From Rugosimonospora sp040255525 (GTDB taxonomy: Bacteria > Actinomycetota > Actinomycetes > Mycobacteriales > Micromonosporaceae), in contig JBDZVD010000018.1 of NCBI GenBank assembly GCA_040255525.1, positions 12,775 through 76,774 on the forward strand: a stretch of DNA of 64,000 nucleotides. The letters are read 5' to 3'. Shown piece after piece: positions 1 to 9,667 of this stretch (position 1 is its first letter; every line of letters starts with the position of its first letter). The position numbers and the translations under genes are program-made. Under the pieces are notes generated by a model, which was not told the origin of the DNA, searched no databases, and was given only the letters and a program-made list of their open reading frames with translations.

Positions 1-172
1 CGCTCGAGCGCATGATCGGGACGCTCGGCGCGAAGTACATCGTCGTGCTGACCATGTAGTAGTACCGGCCGTCGAAGACGACGTCCGGGTCGGGCACGTC
101 CGCGAAGATGACAGGGTTGGTGAAGTTTGCCCCCGCCCCGCCGTCGGGGATGTTCAGGTTCGGTCGCTTCAT
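1..172 (-). CDS. GH43-family glycoside hydrolase, N-terminal fragment (cut by window edge)
   Basis: The first 57 codons of a leftward gene are present, and the rest lies outside the window. The peptide starts MKRPNLNIPDGG and contains NPVIFADVPDPDVVFDGRYY. This is the typical first blade of GH43 five-bladed beta-propeller enzymes, and the Asp of the DPDV segment matches the general base of the family. GH43 enzymes are mostly beta-xylosidases or arabinofuranosidases, but substrate cannot be fixed from this fragment. There is no signal peptide, so the enzyme is probably cytoplasmic. The ATG overlaps the stop of the GH51 gene by one base (TGATG), so the two are translationally coupled. Confidence 0.8.
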   Translation of the reverse strand, partial: MKRPNLNIPDGGAGANFTNPVIFADVPDPDVVFDGRYYYMVSTTMYFAPSVPIMRSS

Positions 173-1698
173 CAGCGCAGCTCGAGCGCCACGGTGACGT
201 AGGAGTGGGCGGGCAGGTCGACCTCGAGCCCCCGGGGGTGGGGGCGCACGCCGGCATGGTCGGCGGGGGCGACGGCGTCGAGCTGGTCGGGGGTGTTGTG
301 CGCGTCGAGCGCGGCGGCGGTCAGCACCCGCGCGGTGTGCCCGACGACGTCGCGGCCGCGCAGGTCCAGGACGAGGGTGCGGTCCGTCTCGGCGTCGAGG
401 TTGGACAGCGAGACCAGGGCGGTGTCGCCCTTGACCGACGCGGACGCCGAGACCAGCGGCAGCTCGGTCGCGTCGACGGCGCGAGTCTCGACGTCGCGCA
501 GGTGCACCGCGAGGGCGGCGGCGTCGTGGTGGCCGGTGTCCATGGCGAAGACGTGGTACGTCGGGGTGAGCACGAGCGCCCCGGTGTCGGGGTCGGTGAG
601 GATCATGGCTTGCAGCACGTTGACGGTCTGGGCGATGTTCGCCATCACAACGCGCTCGGCGTGACGGTGGAACGCGTCGAAGTGCACGGAGGCGACCAGC
701 GCGTCGCGCAGCGTGTTTTGCTGGTACAGGAACCCGGGGTTGGTGCCCTTCTCCACGTTCCACCACGTGCCCCATTCGTCCACGACCAGGCCGACCTTGC
801 GGTGCGGGTCGTAGCGGTCCATGACCGTGGAGTGCCGGTTGAGCAGCTCCTCCATGCGCCGGGCGCGGGCCATGGTCACGTACCACTCGTCGGTGCTGAA
901 CCCGGTGGCGTCGCCCTTGTCCGACCACGGCCCGGCCATCGTGTAGTAGTGCAGCGACACGGCCTGGAACGGGCCCGCCGACCCGGCCGGGTCCGCCGCC
1001 AGGTCGTCAAACGAGCGCATGAGCGTCTCGGTCCAGTGCAGGTCGGCATCGTTCGCGCCCGCCGCGATCCGGTACAGCAGGTTGCCGCCGTGGTTGCGGC
1101 AGTAGGTGGCGTACTGCCGGGCCAGAGACGCGAACTGCTCGGCACGCAGGTTGCCGCCGCAGCCCCACGCCTCGTTGCCCAGGCCCCAGAACGGCACCCG
1201 CCACGGCTGCTCGCGCCCGTTCGCCCGCCGCAGCGCCGCCATCGGTGAGTCGTCCGCCCGGGTCAGGTACTCCACCCAGTCCGACATCTCCGCCACCGAC
1301 CCGGACCCCACGTTCCCCGACACGTACGGGTCCGCACCGAGCAGCTCGCACAGGTCCATGAACTCGTGCGTGCCGAACGCGTTGTCCTCCACCACGTCGC
1401 CCCAGTGCGAGTTGACCATCCGCGGGCGGTTCTCGCGCGGGCCGATACCGTCACGCCAGTGGTAGTCGTCGGCGAAGCAGCCACCCGGCCAGCGCAGGTT
1501 CGGAACCGAGATCGCCCGCAGCGCCTCGACCACGTCCGAGCGGATGCCCCGCACGTTCGCGATCGGCGAGTCCTCACCCACCCAGAACCCGCCGTAGATG
1601 CACCGCCCGAGGTGCTCGGCGAAGTGCCCGTACACGTGCCGGCTGATCGTGGCGCCGGGCAGGTCGAGGTCGATCACTGCGGTCGTGGTCGTCGTCAT
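172..1698 (-). CDS. GH51 alpha-L-arabinofuranosidase
   Basis: A 508-residue intracellular retaining arabinofuranosidase, of the usual length for bacterial GH51. The acid/base Glu lies in WGLGNEAWG (E176) and the nucleophile Glu in VVDEWG (E308). The N-terminal segment with RWPGGCFADDYHW is also a family hallmark, and a C-terminal beta domain follows. The enzyme removes terminal arabinofuranose from arabino-oligosaccharides in the cytosol. The ATG is preceded by GGGAAG. The gene is coupled to the GH43 gene downstream, which fits joint handling of arabinose-containing side chains taken up by the ABC importer further right. Confidence 0.93.
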   Translation of the reverse strand: MTTTTTAVIDLDLPGATISRHVYGHFAEHLGRCIYGGFWVGEDSPIANVRGIRSDVVEALRAISVPNLRWPGGCFADDYHWRDGIGPRENRPRMVNSHWGDVVEDNAFGTHEFMDLCELLGADPYVSGNVGSGSVAEMSDWVEYLTRADDSPMAALRRANGREQPWRVPFWGLGNEAWGCGGNLRAEQFASLARQYATYCRNHGGNLLYRIAAGANDADLHWTETLMRSFDDLAADPAGSAGPFQAVSLHYYTMAGPWSDKGDATGFSTDEWYVTMARARRMEELLNRHSTVMDRYDPHRKVGLVVDEWGTWWNVEKGTNPGFLYQQNTLRDALVASVHFDAFHRHAERVVMANIAQTVNVLQAMILTDPDTGALVLTPTYHVFAMDTGHHDAAALAVHLRDVETRAVDATELPLVSASASVKGDTALVSLSNLDAETDRTLVLDLRGRDVVGHTARVLTAAALDAHNTPDQLDAVAPADHAGVRPHPRGLEVDLPAHSYVTVALELR

Positions 1699-1814
1699 TG
1701 TCTTCCCATCAGTTGCGTGTTTCCGTCATTGCAGGCCACAGCGAGGAGCTCGCGGAAGCCAGACCCGCATCGGGCCGGGCGCGGCGGTTGCCCCAGGTCA
1801 AGAACGGATCGCTG

Positions 1815-2040
1815 TCACCGGGTGCTGTCGCCGAGCCCGGTGGCGGTGTCAGGGCCGTAGAGGCCGTCCGCGGCGTTGATCACGCGGCACCTCGGGATGA
1901 GCGTGTCGCGCTCGCCGACGGTGGTCGGCGCGGGCAGGACCGCGAGGTCGTCGAATCGGCAGCGGCCGGTGCCGCGTCCCGGCGATCGGGGAGGCGGGCA
2001 CGGCGCGCAGGGTGCAAGTGCGCGCAGGGGTGCTCACAGC
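1815..2040 (-). other. Possible gene remnant between GH51 and LacI
   Basis: This part of the 406-bp gap between GH51 and the LacI gene has coding-like periodicity on the minus strand but no intact frame. An AAGGAG Shine-Dalgarno-like sequence is followed by ATG CTG TGA. Further on, a different frame reads FDDLAVLPAPTTVGERDTLI and runs to a stop at 1815. The family is not recognised. It may be the frameshifted tail of a lost gene of this locus, or chance. No regulatory palindrome was seen in the gap. Confidence 0.25.
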
Positions 2041-2104
2041 ATGGTCTCCTTCGACCGGAACGGGCTAGAGGGGCGGGCGGCGCTCCACGCGCGAGTGCAC
2101 GGCC

Positions 2105-3109
2105 CTACGCGCCACCGCGGGTGGAGCCACGCGCCACGAGCCGGACGGGCGCGACGACGTGCTCGGCCGGGCCGGTCCAGCCCTCCATCTGCCGGCGCAG
2201 CAGACCCACCGCGGTCTCGGCGACACCTTCATGGTTCGCGTCGATGGAGGTGAGGCCAGGCGGGACGAAGCTCGCCATGTCGAGGTTGTCGAACCCGGCG
2301 AGCTGGACATCGACGGGCACGTGAAGCCCGCTCTCTGCCAGGGCCGCGACGGCGCCGAGCGCGATGACGTCGGTGACGGCGAAGACGCCGTCGAAGGGCA
2401 GACCGGACGCGATGACGTCGAGCAGGGCATCGCGCGCGGCCGCCGGCGTGTAGGTGGGGATGGGCACCACATAGCGTGGGTCGACGTCGAGGCCGGCATC
2501 GCGCAATGCGCGCTCCCAGCCCATGCGGCGGTCCGACGTCATCATGTGCGCGGTGTCGAACGTGCAGCCCAGCGCAACGATGCGCCGCGAGCCGTGCTCG
2601 ATCATGTGCGCCGTCGCGAGCCGGGCACCCTCTTCGTTCGCCAGCCGCACGTGGTTGAAGCGGTCGGGCACGTCACGCTCGCCGAGCAGCACGATCGGCT
2701 TGGACGTGCGCACGCGGTCCAGCTGGTCGCGGTCGAGGCCGGCGACGGACAGCAGGACGCCGTCGTAGAACTGGAGTCGCGCGACGCTCAGCGCCGCCAT
2801 CTCATGCTCCGGGCTGGCGCTCGTCCGCTCAAGGACGAGGTGCCGCCCTTCGGCCTCGATCAGCGGCGCGATCTTGTCGGCGATCTCACCGAAGTAGTCG
2901 TGGAAGCTGGGCACGATGAAGGCGACGGTGTCCGTCCGCCCCGCGCGCAGGTGTCGCGCGGTCAGGTTGACCTCGTACCCCAGAGCCTCGACGGCGGCCA
3001 TGACACGGGCACGCGTCGGCTCGCCGACCGGGAGGCGCTCGTTGAGGACGTTCGACACGGTCATGACCGAGACGCCCGCCTCACGGGCGACGTCCGCCAT
3101 TCTCACCAT
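2105..3109 (-). CDS. LacI-family transcriptional repressor
   Basis: A DNA-binding sugar-responsive regulator of about 334 residues. The N-terminal helix-turn-helix reads MADVAREAGVSVMTVSNVLN, followed by the hinge region (YEVNLTARHLRAGRT) and a periplasmic-binding-protein-like sensor domain ending GFDNLDMASFVPPGLTSI. The frame stays open 59 codons further upstream, but the ATG at 3109 has GGAGG six bases before it, while the ATG at 3115 abuts the GGAGG. The perfect palindrome TTATCGATAA about 90 bp upstream suggests autoregulation. Related sites in front of the importer/GH95 pair and the beta-helix gene make this the likely local regulator. The inducer is unknown but is probably an oligosaccharide released by these hydrolases. 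Confidence 0.92.
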   Translation of the reverse strand: MVRMADVAREAGVSVMTVSNVLNERLPVGEPTRARVMAAVEALGYEVNLTARHLRAGRTDTVAFIVPSFHDYFGEIADKIAPLIEAEGRHLVLERTSASPEHEMAALSVARLQFYDGVLLSVAGLDRDQLDRVRTSKPIVLLGERDVPDRFNHVRLANEEGARLATAHMIEHGSRRIVALGCTFDTAHMMTSDRRMGWERALRDAGLDVDPRYVVPIPTYTPAAARDALLDVIASGLPFDGVFAVTDVIALGAVAALAESGLHVPVDVQLAGFDNLDMASFVPPGLTSIDANHEGVAETAVGLLRRQMEGWTGPAEHVVAPVRLVARGSTRGGA

Positions 3110-3197
3110 GCGCATCCTCCTTCCGCGACGTTCTGCCAGCCCAGTAGCCTCTGAAGAGACGCTTGCCGCCCGACCACACTGCGGGGGCGCCGTCATA

Positions 3198-3207
3198 TTA
3201 TCGATAA
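3198..3207. promoter_or_regulatory. Candidate LacI operator 1
   Basis: TTATCGATAA is a perfect 10-bp palindrome with the central CG typical of LacI-family operators. It lies upstream of the LacI start and just beyond the 3' end of the GH95 gene. Two related sites occur at 5656 and 13029. The role is inferred from position and symmetry. Confidence 0.6.
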
Positions 3208-3288
3208 AATGCTGCTTGGCAAATGCGTCCAACGAGATGGGGCGAACTTCTGGTGGCCCAGTGACCGGGTCCGGCACCCATCCCACGC

Positions 3289-5571
3289 CTACGGCGCCAC
3301 CACGGTCACCGTCTCGCCGGCCTGCAGCGACACCCTGCGCCTGATGCGCACCTGCCCGTCTGCGGGCACGTCAATGGTCACCTCACGCGTCGTCAAGGCG
3401 TGGAGCACCACACTCGACAGCACCCCGTCCCGCCACTCGAGATCGACGGCGTCACCGCCCCGGACGCGCAGTCCGCGTGCGTTTCCCGATGGCCATCCGG
3501 CGGGCAATGCCGGCAGGATCGTGACGACCTCGTGGTGCGACTGCACCAAGAGTTCGGCGATGCCGGCGACCGCACCGAGGTTCCCGTCGATCTGGAAGAC
3601 CGCTCGGCCGGGCCATCCCTCGAGCGGGTGCAGGTCGAGCAGCGAGCGGGACGACAGTGGGCCAAGGAGCGTCTCGATCGCGCGCTCGGCGAGCAGGCCG
3701 TCACGCAGCCGCGCGGCGAGACACAACGCCCACGCCTGGCTCCACCCGGTGTAGCCGGAGCCCTCGGCAAGGCGAAGCGAGAGCGCGGCGCGTGACGCCT
3801 CGACCTCCTCGTTCGGCTCGACGGCGGCCCACCGACTGCCAGGAAAGACTCCGTAGAGGTGAGACAGGTGCCGATGCCCGAGCTCCTGCGGTTCGAGGTC
3901 GTCCGCCCACTCCCCCCGGACACCGCCGAACGTCGCTGGCGCACGGAGCCTTCCCAGCGCGGCGCGCGCCTCGCACACGAGATCGGCGTCTTCAGCATCC
4001 CGGCCGTGGCCTCCGACAAGCTCCACGGTGCGGGTCAGGACGTCATGGACGAGCTCCTGGTCGATCGCGCTGCCCCAGGTCACGGCGTAGGGCTCGCCCT
4101 CGGCGAGGAACGCATGCTCCGGGGAGGACGACGGGCTGACCACGAGCGCGCGGTCGGTGTGCGGGACCAGCATGTCGAGCGCGAACGCGGCGCACGCCCG
4201 CAGGGCGGGAAGGACACGGTCTTCCAGCACCGACTCGGCCTCGGGCCCGGGCGGGAGGTAGGCGTGGTGCTGGACCACGTGGTCCGTCAGCCACCACAGG
4301 GCCGACGCCCAGTTCACCCACTGCGGCAACCCCGGCACAGGATCGGTGAACCGCCACAGGTCGGTGTTGTGGTGCACGCACGCCCCGCGGGCGCCGTACG
4401 TCTCGTGCGCCGTTCGCCGTCCCGCATCGAGCAGGTCCGCGACGAGGTCAAGCAGCGGCTCGTGCAGCTCACCCAGCCCTGTCGCCTCCGCGCCCCAGTA
4501 GTTCATCGGGGTGTTGATGTTGGTGGTGAGGTTGCTGCTCCAGGCCGGGCGGACGTCGGCGTTCCAGATGCCCTGAAGCGTGAGCGGCTGGGTCCCGCGG
4601 CGCGAACCGGCCACGAGCAGGTAGCGGCCGAGGCCGAAGTAGAGCTCCGCCTTCTTCGCGTGCGGGTTGCTCCCAGCAGAGGCTGACAGATCGAGCTCGC
4701 AGCGCTCCCACAGAGTCCGGTGGGCACGAACGTGTCGTGCTCGCAGCTCGTGGACGCCGAGGCCCAGGGCCGCCTCGACGCGCGCACGGGCAACCTGCGC
4801 GAGCGCGTCGACATCGGCGCTCGGCCTGGCCCGCCACCCGCGAAACCCGCTCTCGGCGGCGGCGACGAGGCGCCCGCCCCGCTCCTCCGGGACCCACGCC
4901 ACGACGAGGGCGAACCCCATGCCGGCGTCGACGAGTCCGTCCTCGTCGGGAGCGTCGTCGGCGTAGACGACTGGCGTGTCGTCCGGCACGTAGTGCGGCA
5001 GGACGTTCGCCGGTGCACGTCCCGACATGGTCACACACGTGACCCCGAACTGTGTGGACGACGTCGTGCGCACGGGGTGCGGGCTGCACAGAAGCGGCGC
5101 GGCGGTCGGCGCGCCGTCGGCGCGGGCGACGAGCACGTCGTCGACAGCGGACACGAAGGTCTCGAGCCGGACACCGGTGCCGGCGTCGGTGACCGCGACT
5201 GCGGCGGACATGTCGAGGCTGCGCCGGTACGCCGCCGAGGTCTTGCCGCTGTGGGCCCGATCGTGCTCCCACTCGATCCATCCGAGAGGCTGGAACGCCT
5301 GCACCCAGCGGTCCGACTGCAGCGCCCGGGCGAGTTCGTCGGCTCGCCGATGATCGCCCGCGGCCACGGCCGCACGCAGCGGCGCCACGTCTCCCCGGGT
5401 CGCGCCAAACCCCCGGGGCGGCGGGCCCCCCGACCAGAGCGTGTCGAGGTTGAGGTCGAGACGCTCGGTGCCCGGGCGGCCGTGAACGGCGGCGCCCAGA
5501 GCACCGTTACCGAGCAGGTAGCAGTCGGCAAACCCGTCCGCGGGGGCGTCGGTCTGGAGGATGTGGCGCAT
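3289..5571 (-). CDS. GH95 family alpha-L-fucosidase / alpha-L-galactosidase
   Basis: A 760-residue intracellular inverting glycosidase, of normal length for GH95. It starts with the N-terminal beta domain (DCYLLGNGALGAAVHG, LDLNLDTLWSGGP). The (alpha/alpha)6 catalytic domain carries QGIWN, the Asn pair in NINTPMNYWGAEATG, and FQIDGNLGAVAG, whose Asp fits the catalytic base region. GH95 enzymes remove terminal alpha-fucose or alpha-L-galactose, for example from xyloglucan or host glycans. AAGGAG lies four bases before the ATG. No signal peptide is visible. It is transcribed divergently from the importer, with a candidate LacI operator between them. Confidence 0.92.
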   Translation of the reverse strand: MRHILQTDAPADGFADCYLLGNGALGAAVHGRPGTERLDLNLDTLWSGGPPPRGFGATRGDVAPLRAAVAAGDHRRADELARALQSDRWVQAFQPLGWIEWEHDRAHSGKTSAAYRRSLDMSAAVAVTDAGTGVRLETFVSAVDDVLVARADGAPTAAPLLCSPHPVRTTSSTQFGVTCVTMSGRAPANVLPHYVPDDTPVVYADDAPDEDGLVDAGMGFALVVAWVPEERGGRLVAAAESGFRGWRARPSADVDALAQVARARVEAALGLGVHELRARHVRAHRTLWERCELDLSASAGSNPHAKKAELYFGLGRYLLVAGSRRGTQPLTLQGIWNADVRPAWSSNLTTNINTPMNYWGAEATGLGELHEPLLDLVADLLDAGRRTAHETYGARGACVHHNTDLWRFTDPVPGLPQWVNWASALWWLTDHVVQHHAYLPPGPEAESVLEDRVLPALRACAAFALDMLVPHTDRALVVSPSSSPEHAFLAEGEPYAVTWGSAIDQELVHDVLTRTVELVGGHGRDAEDADLVCEARAALGRLRAPATFGGVRGEWADDLEPQELGHRHLSHLYGVFPGSRWAAVEPNEEVEASRAALSLRLAEGSGYTGWSQAWALCLAARLRDGLLAERAIETLLGPLSSRSLLDLHPLEGWPGRAVFQIDGNLGAVAGIAELLVQSHHEVVTILPALPAGWPSGNARGLRVRGGDAVDLEWRDGVLSSVVLHALTTREVTIDVPADGQVRIRRRVSLQAGETVTVVAP

Positions 5572-5655
5572 GCGGCTCCTTGCGGGTGGACCGGGACGTC
5601 ACGGCGGAGTCTCGGTTCGTGCGCGGGGCTTGACGGAATTCGATGGCGTCTCTAC

Positions 5656-5667
5656 TTTATCGCTAAA
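5656..5667. promoter_or_regulatory. Candidate LacI operator 2
   Basis: TTTATCGCTAAA is a 12-bp palindrome with one mismatched pair, centred on CG, in the 216-bp divergent region between the GH95 gene and the importer binding-protein gene. It matches the sites at 3198 and 13029, so it could control both directions. Confidence 0.6.
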
Positions 5668-5787
5668 ATCACGCCGGGATTAAGACGCGAGGCCGAATTC
5701 GCGTCCGCAGCGCACAGCTTCCGGTCAACATCGCCCGGACAGTTTTTTCACAGCAGAGACGTCCGGACAGTTCTCGTAAGGAGATAC

Positions 5788-7482
5788 ATGAAGCGCAACG
5801 CTAGACTCGGCGGCCTGCGCCGGGCCGGGCGGCGGCTCACCGTGGCCGCCACGGCCATGGCACTGATCGCCCTGCCTGCCTGCTCGCCGGACAAAAGCGC
5901 GGACAACTCGGAACCGCTGAGCCCCAGCAACCCGACGACGCTCACGGTCTGGATCACGACGGCCCAGCAGGCCCCGGCACCCGACAACAAGATCACCAAG
6001 CTGCTCAAGGACAAGCTCGGTGTCACCATCAAGTACGAGATCGTCACGCCGGACAACGAGGACCAGAAGATCGGTGTCACGCTCGCGGGCGGTCAGTACC
6101 CCGACCTCATCGGCACCGGCGACCTGAAGCAGCGTTTCCTGGAGGGCGGCGCTCTCCGGCGCCTGGACGACATGCTGAAGACGGGGGACTACCCCAACCT
6201 CGCTGCGCACGTCAAGGACGACATCAAGAAGATGAGCTACTCGGGCGACCAGGTGGACAAGGGCCTGTACATCTTCCCGAACTACAACCGCTTCTACGGC
6301 GAGGTCACCGGCGGCACCTACTTCGGTCCCGCGTTCTGGATCCAGAAGCGTGTGCTCGCGGACGCCGGCTACCCGGACCTCAGCAACATGACGCTCGACC
6401 GCTACTTCCAGCTCATCTCGGACTACAAGGCGAAGCACCCCCAGACCAACGGCGCCCCGACCGTCGGCTTCGAGATTCTGGCGTCCAAGGGCCGTGAGTG
6501 GGGCATGACCAACCCGCCGGCGCTGCTGGCAGGCTCCCCGAACAACGGTGGCGTCATCGTCGACAGCAACAACCACGCGTCGATCTACGCCGACAAGGAC
6601 ATCGCGAAAAACTTCTACAAGGTCCTCAACCAGCAGTACAGCGCGGGTCTCGTCGACCCCGAGTCGTTCACGCTGACGTACGACCAGTACACCGCGAAGC
6701 TGGCCACCGGCGCCGTCCTCGGCATGCACGACCAGGGCTGGGACTTCGGGACCGCCACCCAGTCGCTGCAGAGCGCCGGCAAGGACGAGGACACCTACGT
6801 GCCCGTCATGCCCGTCTACGACGGGGTGACGCCCTGGTACGCCGACCGCGCCGTCATGAACATCAACCAGGGGTTTGGCGTCTCGGTCTCCAGCAAGCAG
6901 CCGAAGAAGGCACTGAAGTTCCTCGACACCATGCTCAGCGAGGAGTGGCAGAAGACGCTCTCCTGGGGCATCGCTGGCGAGGACTACCAGGTCGGCGCCG
7001 ACGGCGTCTTCTCCCGCACGGACGAGCAGCGGAAGAACTCCAAGGACATCACCTGGCGTTCCCACAACCGTCTCGACGCGCTGCTCGACATGCTGCCCAA
7101 GCACCAGGGCAAGTTCTCCGACGGCAACGCCTACAGCCCCGACGACCAGCCCGCCGAGTTCTACGCGACGCTGAGCGACTACGACAAGAACTTCATGGCG
7201 AAGTACGGCAACAAGAAGACCTGGCTTGACTTCATGAACAAGGCGCCGGAGAACCCCAAGTACTACCCGGCGTGGAACATCAAGCTCTCCGACGACGCCA
7301 ACCAGGTCAACCAGCAGCTGACCGACACCAGCGTGCAGAACCTGCCGAAGATCATCGCCGGCAAGCCCGCCGACTTCGACAAGAACTGGCAGACCTACGT
7401 CGACTCCATCCACAAGATCGACGTCAAGGTGTACGAGGACCAAGTCAACGCTGGCATCAAGGACCGTCTGGCCAACTGGTAA
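5788..7482 (+). CDS. ABC sugar importer, lipoprotein solute-binding protein (LplA/LipO-like)
   Basis: A secreted lipoprotein of 564 residues, in the length class of CUT1-type LplA/YtcQ binding proteins. The start at 5788 is fixed by AAGGAG four bases upstream and by the signal peptide: an Arg-rich n-region, a hydrophobic core TVAATAMALIALPA, and the lipobox LPAC with the lipidated Cys at about residue 32. The open frame extends far upstream over the GH95 gene but has no signal there. The mature part has family features such as TLTVWITTAQQ and YPDLIGTGDLKQRFLEGG. It should capture an oligosaccharide and hand it to the two permeases encoded next. No ATPase gene is in the window, so a shared MsiK-type ATPase is likely. 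Confidence 0.92.
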   Translation: MKRNARLGGLRRAGRRLTVAATAMALIALPACSPDKSADNSEPLSPSNPTTLTVWITTAQQAPAPDNKITKLLKDKLGVTIKYEIVTPDNEDQKIGVTLAGGQYPDLIGTGDLKQRFLEGGALRRLDDMLKTGDYPNLAAHVKDDIKKMSYSGDQVDKGLYIFPNYNRFYGEVTGGTYFGPAFWIQKRVLADAGYPDLSNMTLDRYFQLISDYKAKHPQTNGAPTVGFEILASKGREWGMTNPPALLAGSPNNGGVIVDSNNHASIYADKDIAKNFYKVLNQQYSAGLVDPESFTLTYDQYTAKLATGAVLGMHDQGWDFGTATQSLQSAGKDEDTYVPVMPVYDGVTPWYADRAVMNINQGFGVSVSSKQPKKALKFLDTMLSEEWQKTLSWGIAGEDYQVGADGVFSRTDEQRKNSKDITWRSHNRLDALLDMLPKHQGKFSDGNAYSPDDQPAEFYATLSDYDKNFMAKYGNKKTWLDFMNKAPENPKYYPAWNIKLSDDANQVNQQLTDTSVQNLPKIIAGKPADFDKNWQTYVDSIHKIDVKVYEDQVNAGIKDRLANW

Positions 7483-7571
7483 CAGTCTGCGAGCAGTCGT
7501 GGTGGGCGGCGTGCGCCCCCACCACGACGCGTTCTCGATTACCACCCACTGCTCCTGACGAGGTTGGACAG

Positions 7572-8624
7572 ATGACGGACGCCACGACCAGCTCCCTCGT
7601 GACCGCCACCGGGCTCGAACCGGCCCTGGAGCCCGCGAGCAGCTCGCGTGCCCAGAACCGCAAGGCCCGAAAGAATGCAGCGAAGGATCCCAAGCGCAAG
7701 ATCACCTGGGACAGGGTCTGGGCGCAGCGAGCCCTCCTCGCGATGTCCGTCCCGCTGCTGCTGTACCAGATCCTGTTCAAGTACGTCCCGGTCTACGGCT
7801 GGGCGATCGCCTTCCAGCACTACAAGCCGGGTCGCGGCAGCATCTTTGACCAGCAGTGGGTGGGCCTCAATAACTTCCGCAACCTGTTCACCGGTGTCAA
7901 CGGTGAGCGGTTCCGCCGGGTCGTGGTCAACACGATGGGACAGTCGGTCCTGACCCTGATCGTCGGGACCTTGGGGGCCATCGTCCTGGCGCTGCTGCTG
8001 AACGAGGTCAAGAACCTGCCGTTAAAGCGGATCCTGCAGAACATCACGTACATGCCCCACTTCCTCAGCTGGGTGATCGTGGCGAGCCTGGCATCGGTGG
8101 CGCTCTCGCTGCCCTCCTCCGGCGGGTTCATCAACCAGGGCCTCATGAGCCTGCACCTCGTCGACCATCCGGTCCTGTTCCTGACCCAGCCGAACTACTT
8201 CTGGGGGATCGTCGCCGGGACGAGCCTGTGGAAGGAGCTGGGCTGGAACACGATCCTCTACCTGGCCGCGATCACTGCGATCGACCCGGGCCTGTACGAG
8301 GCCGCCGAGGTCGACGGAGCAGGCCGCTATCGCAAGATGTTCAGCATCACGCTCCCGAGCATCAGGCCCACGATCGTCGTGCTGCTCATCATCAACAGCG
8401 GCTGGATCCTGTCCACGAACTTCGAGCTGCCGTACTTCCTCGGCAACGGCCTGGTGTCCGACAGGTCCGAGACCATCGACGTCTTCGTGCTGCGCTATGG
8501 CTACCAGCTGGGCAACTACAGCCTCGCCGTCGTCGCGGGCATCTTCAAGACCATCGTCGCCGTCATCCTGGTGGGCTCGGCGAACCTAGCGGCCAAGCGC
8601 CTCAACCAAGAGACGCTGGTCTAG
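7572..8624 (+). CDS. ABC sugar importer permease (LplB-like)
   Basis: An inner-membrane permease of 350 residues, CUT1 family. After a charged cytoplasmic N-terminus come six predicted membrane spans. The EAA loop YEAAEVDGAGRYRKMFSITL contacts the ATPase. The start at 7572 has GAGG eight bases upstream; the frame is open further upstream inside the binding-protein gene, but that is not coding. It lies 89 bp after the binding protein and 9 bp before the second permease, with which it forms the heterodimeric channel. Confidence 0.92.
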   Translation: MTDATTSSLVTATGLEPALEPASSSRAQNRKARKNAAKDPKRKITWDRVWAQRALLAMSVPLLLYQILFKYVPVYGWAIAFQHYKPGRGSIFDQQWVGLNNFRNLFTGVNGERFRRVVVNTMGQSVLTLIVGTLGAIVLALLLNEVKNLPLKRILQNITYMPHFLSWVIVASLASVALSLPSSGGFINQGLMSLHLVDHPVLFLTQPNYFWGIVAGTSLWKELGWNTILYLAAITAIDPGLYEAAEVDGAGRYRKMFSITLPSIRPTIVVLLIINSGWILSTNFELPYFLGNGLVSDRSETIDVFVLRYGYQLGNYSLAVVAGIFKTIVAVILVGSANLAAKRLNQETLV

Positions 8625-8633
8625 GAGGACTTC

Positions 8634-9587
8634 ATGTCACGCACCACTGTCGCGAAGCCTCTGGCGCGGCGCGCATCACGAGGCGGGTCACGGCGTCGCA
8701 AGTGGACAGTCGAGCATATCATATTCACGACGCTCAACACGACCTTCCTGCTGGCCCTCGCGGCGCTCATGATCTACCCGCTGCTGAACACGCTCGCCAT
8801 CTCCCTGGACGACGGCAACGACGCCGTCCGTGGCGGGATCGGCATCTGGCCTCGGGTCTTCTCGCTGCAGAACTACGACGTCGTGTTCAACATGACCACG
8901 ATCTACCAGGCGTTCTTCATGAGCGTCCTGAAGACGGTCGTGGTGGTGGCGACAAACCTGTTCTTCACCTCGATGCTCGCCTACGCGCTCAGCCGCAAAG
9001 AGTTCATCTTCCGCCGCCCGATCACCCTGATCTTCGTGCTGACGATGTACTTCGACGCCGGGCTGATCCCCAACTACCTGCTCATCAAAGACCTGGGCAT
9101 GCTGAACAGCTTCCAGGCCTACTGGGTGCCGACGATCATCAGCGCGTTCAACCTGATCATCCTGCGCACGTACATGAAGTCGATCCCCGAGGAGATCATC
9201 GAGTCGGCACGGACCGACGGCGCGGGCGAGTTCCGCATGTGGTGGCAGATCGTGATGCCGCTGTGCAAGCCCACGCTGGCCGTGGTGGGTCTGTTCGTGG
9301 CCGTGGGCAGCTGGAACTCCTGGCTGGACACCCTGCTCTACAACTCAAGCGATCCGTCGTTGTCCACCCTGCAGTACGAGTTGCAGAAGCTGCTGACGAG
9401 CTCGATGAACGCCGGCATGAACTCCGTGGCCGCCACGGGCAGCGCGCACTCTGGCGGGCAGGTCACCACACCGATCGCGCTGCGGTCGGCGATCACCATG
9501 GTGGCGGCCGTCCCCATCCTGTTCGTCTACCCGTTCCTGCAGAAGCACTTCGTGTCCGGTCTCATGATCGGCTCCGTGAAGGGCTGA
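8634..9587 (+). CDS. ABC sugar importer permease (LplC/YtcP-like)
   Basis: The second CUT1 permease, 317 residues. It has an Arg/Lys-rich N-terminus, about six membrane spans and the EAA loop EEIIESARTDGAGEFRMWWQ. It ends with FVSGLMIGSVKG, the usual C-terminus of YtcP-type permeases. AGGAGGACTTCATG gives a strong ribosome binding site. It pairs with the preceding permease. A broken relative of the same family with an almost identical C-terminal motif lies at 10395-10807. Confidence 0.93.
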   Translation: MSRTTVAKPLARRASRGGSRRRKWTVEHIIFTTLNTTFLLALAALMIYPLLNTLAISLDDGNDAVRGGIGIWPRVFSLQNYDVVFNMTTIYQAFFMSVLKTVVVVATNLFFTSMLAYALSRKEFIFRRPITLIFVLTMYFDAGLIPNYLLIKDLGMLNSFQAYWVPTIISAFNLIILRTYMKSIPEEIIESARTDGAGEFRMWWQIVMPLCKPTLAVVGLFVAVGSWNSWLDTLLYNSSDPSLSTLQYELQKLLTSSMNAGMNSVAATGSAHSGGQVTTPIALRSAITMVAAVPILFVYPFLQKHFVSGLMIGSVKG

Positions 9588-9667
9588 TGGCGCCGGCCTC
9601 CCGCCCACCGCGGCAGGCCGACCCCGTCCTCAGGACCCGCAACTCCGCACACTGAAAGGCCCCGACC

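Noticed and set aside
4720..5787. Long upstream extension of the binding-protein frame
   Set aside because: It is antisense to the well-supported GH95 gene, has no Shine-Dalgarno, and the lipoprotein signal peptide begins at 5788.
5725..7545. 606-codon open frame on the minus strand opposite the binding-protein gene
   Set aside because: It is Val/Leu/Arg-rich shadow coding caused by high GC third positions; no motif or start signal.
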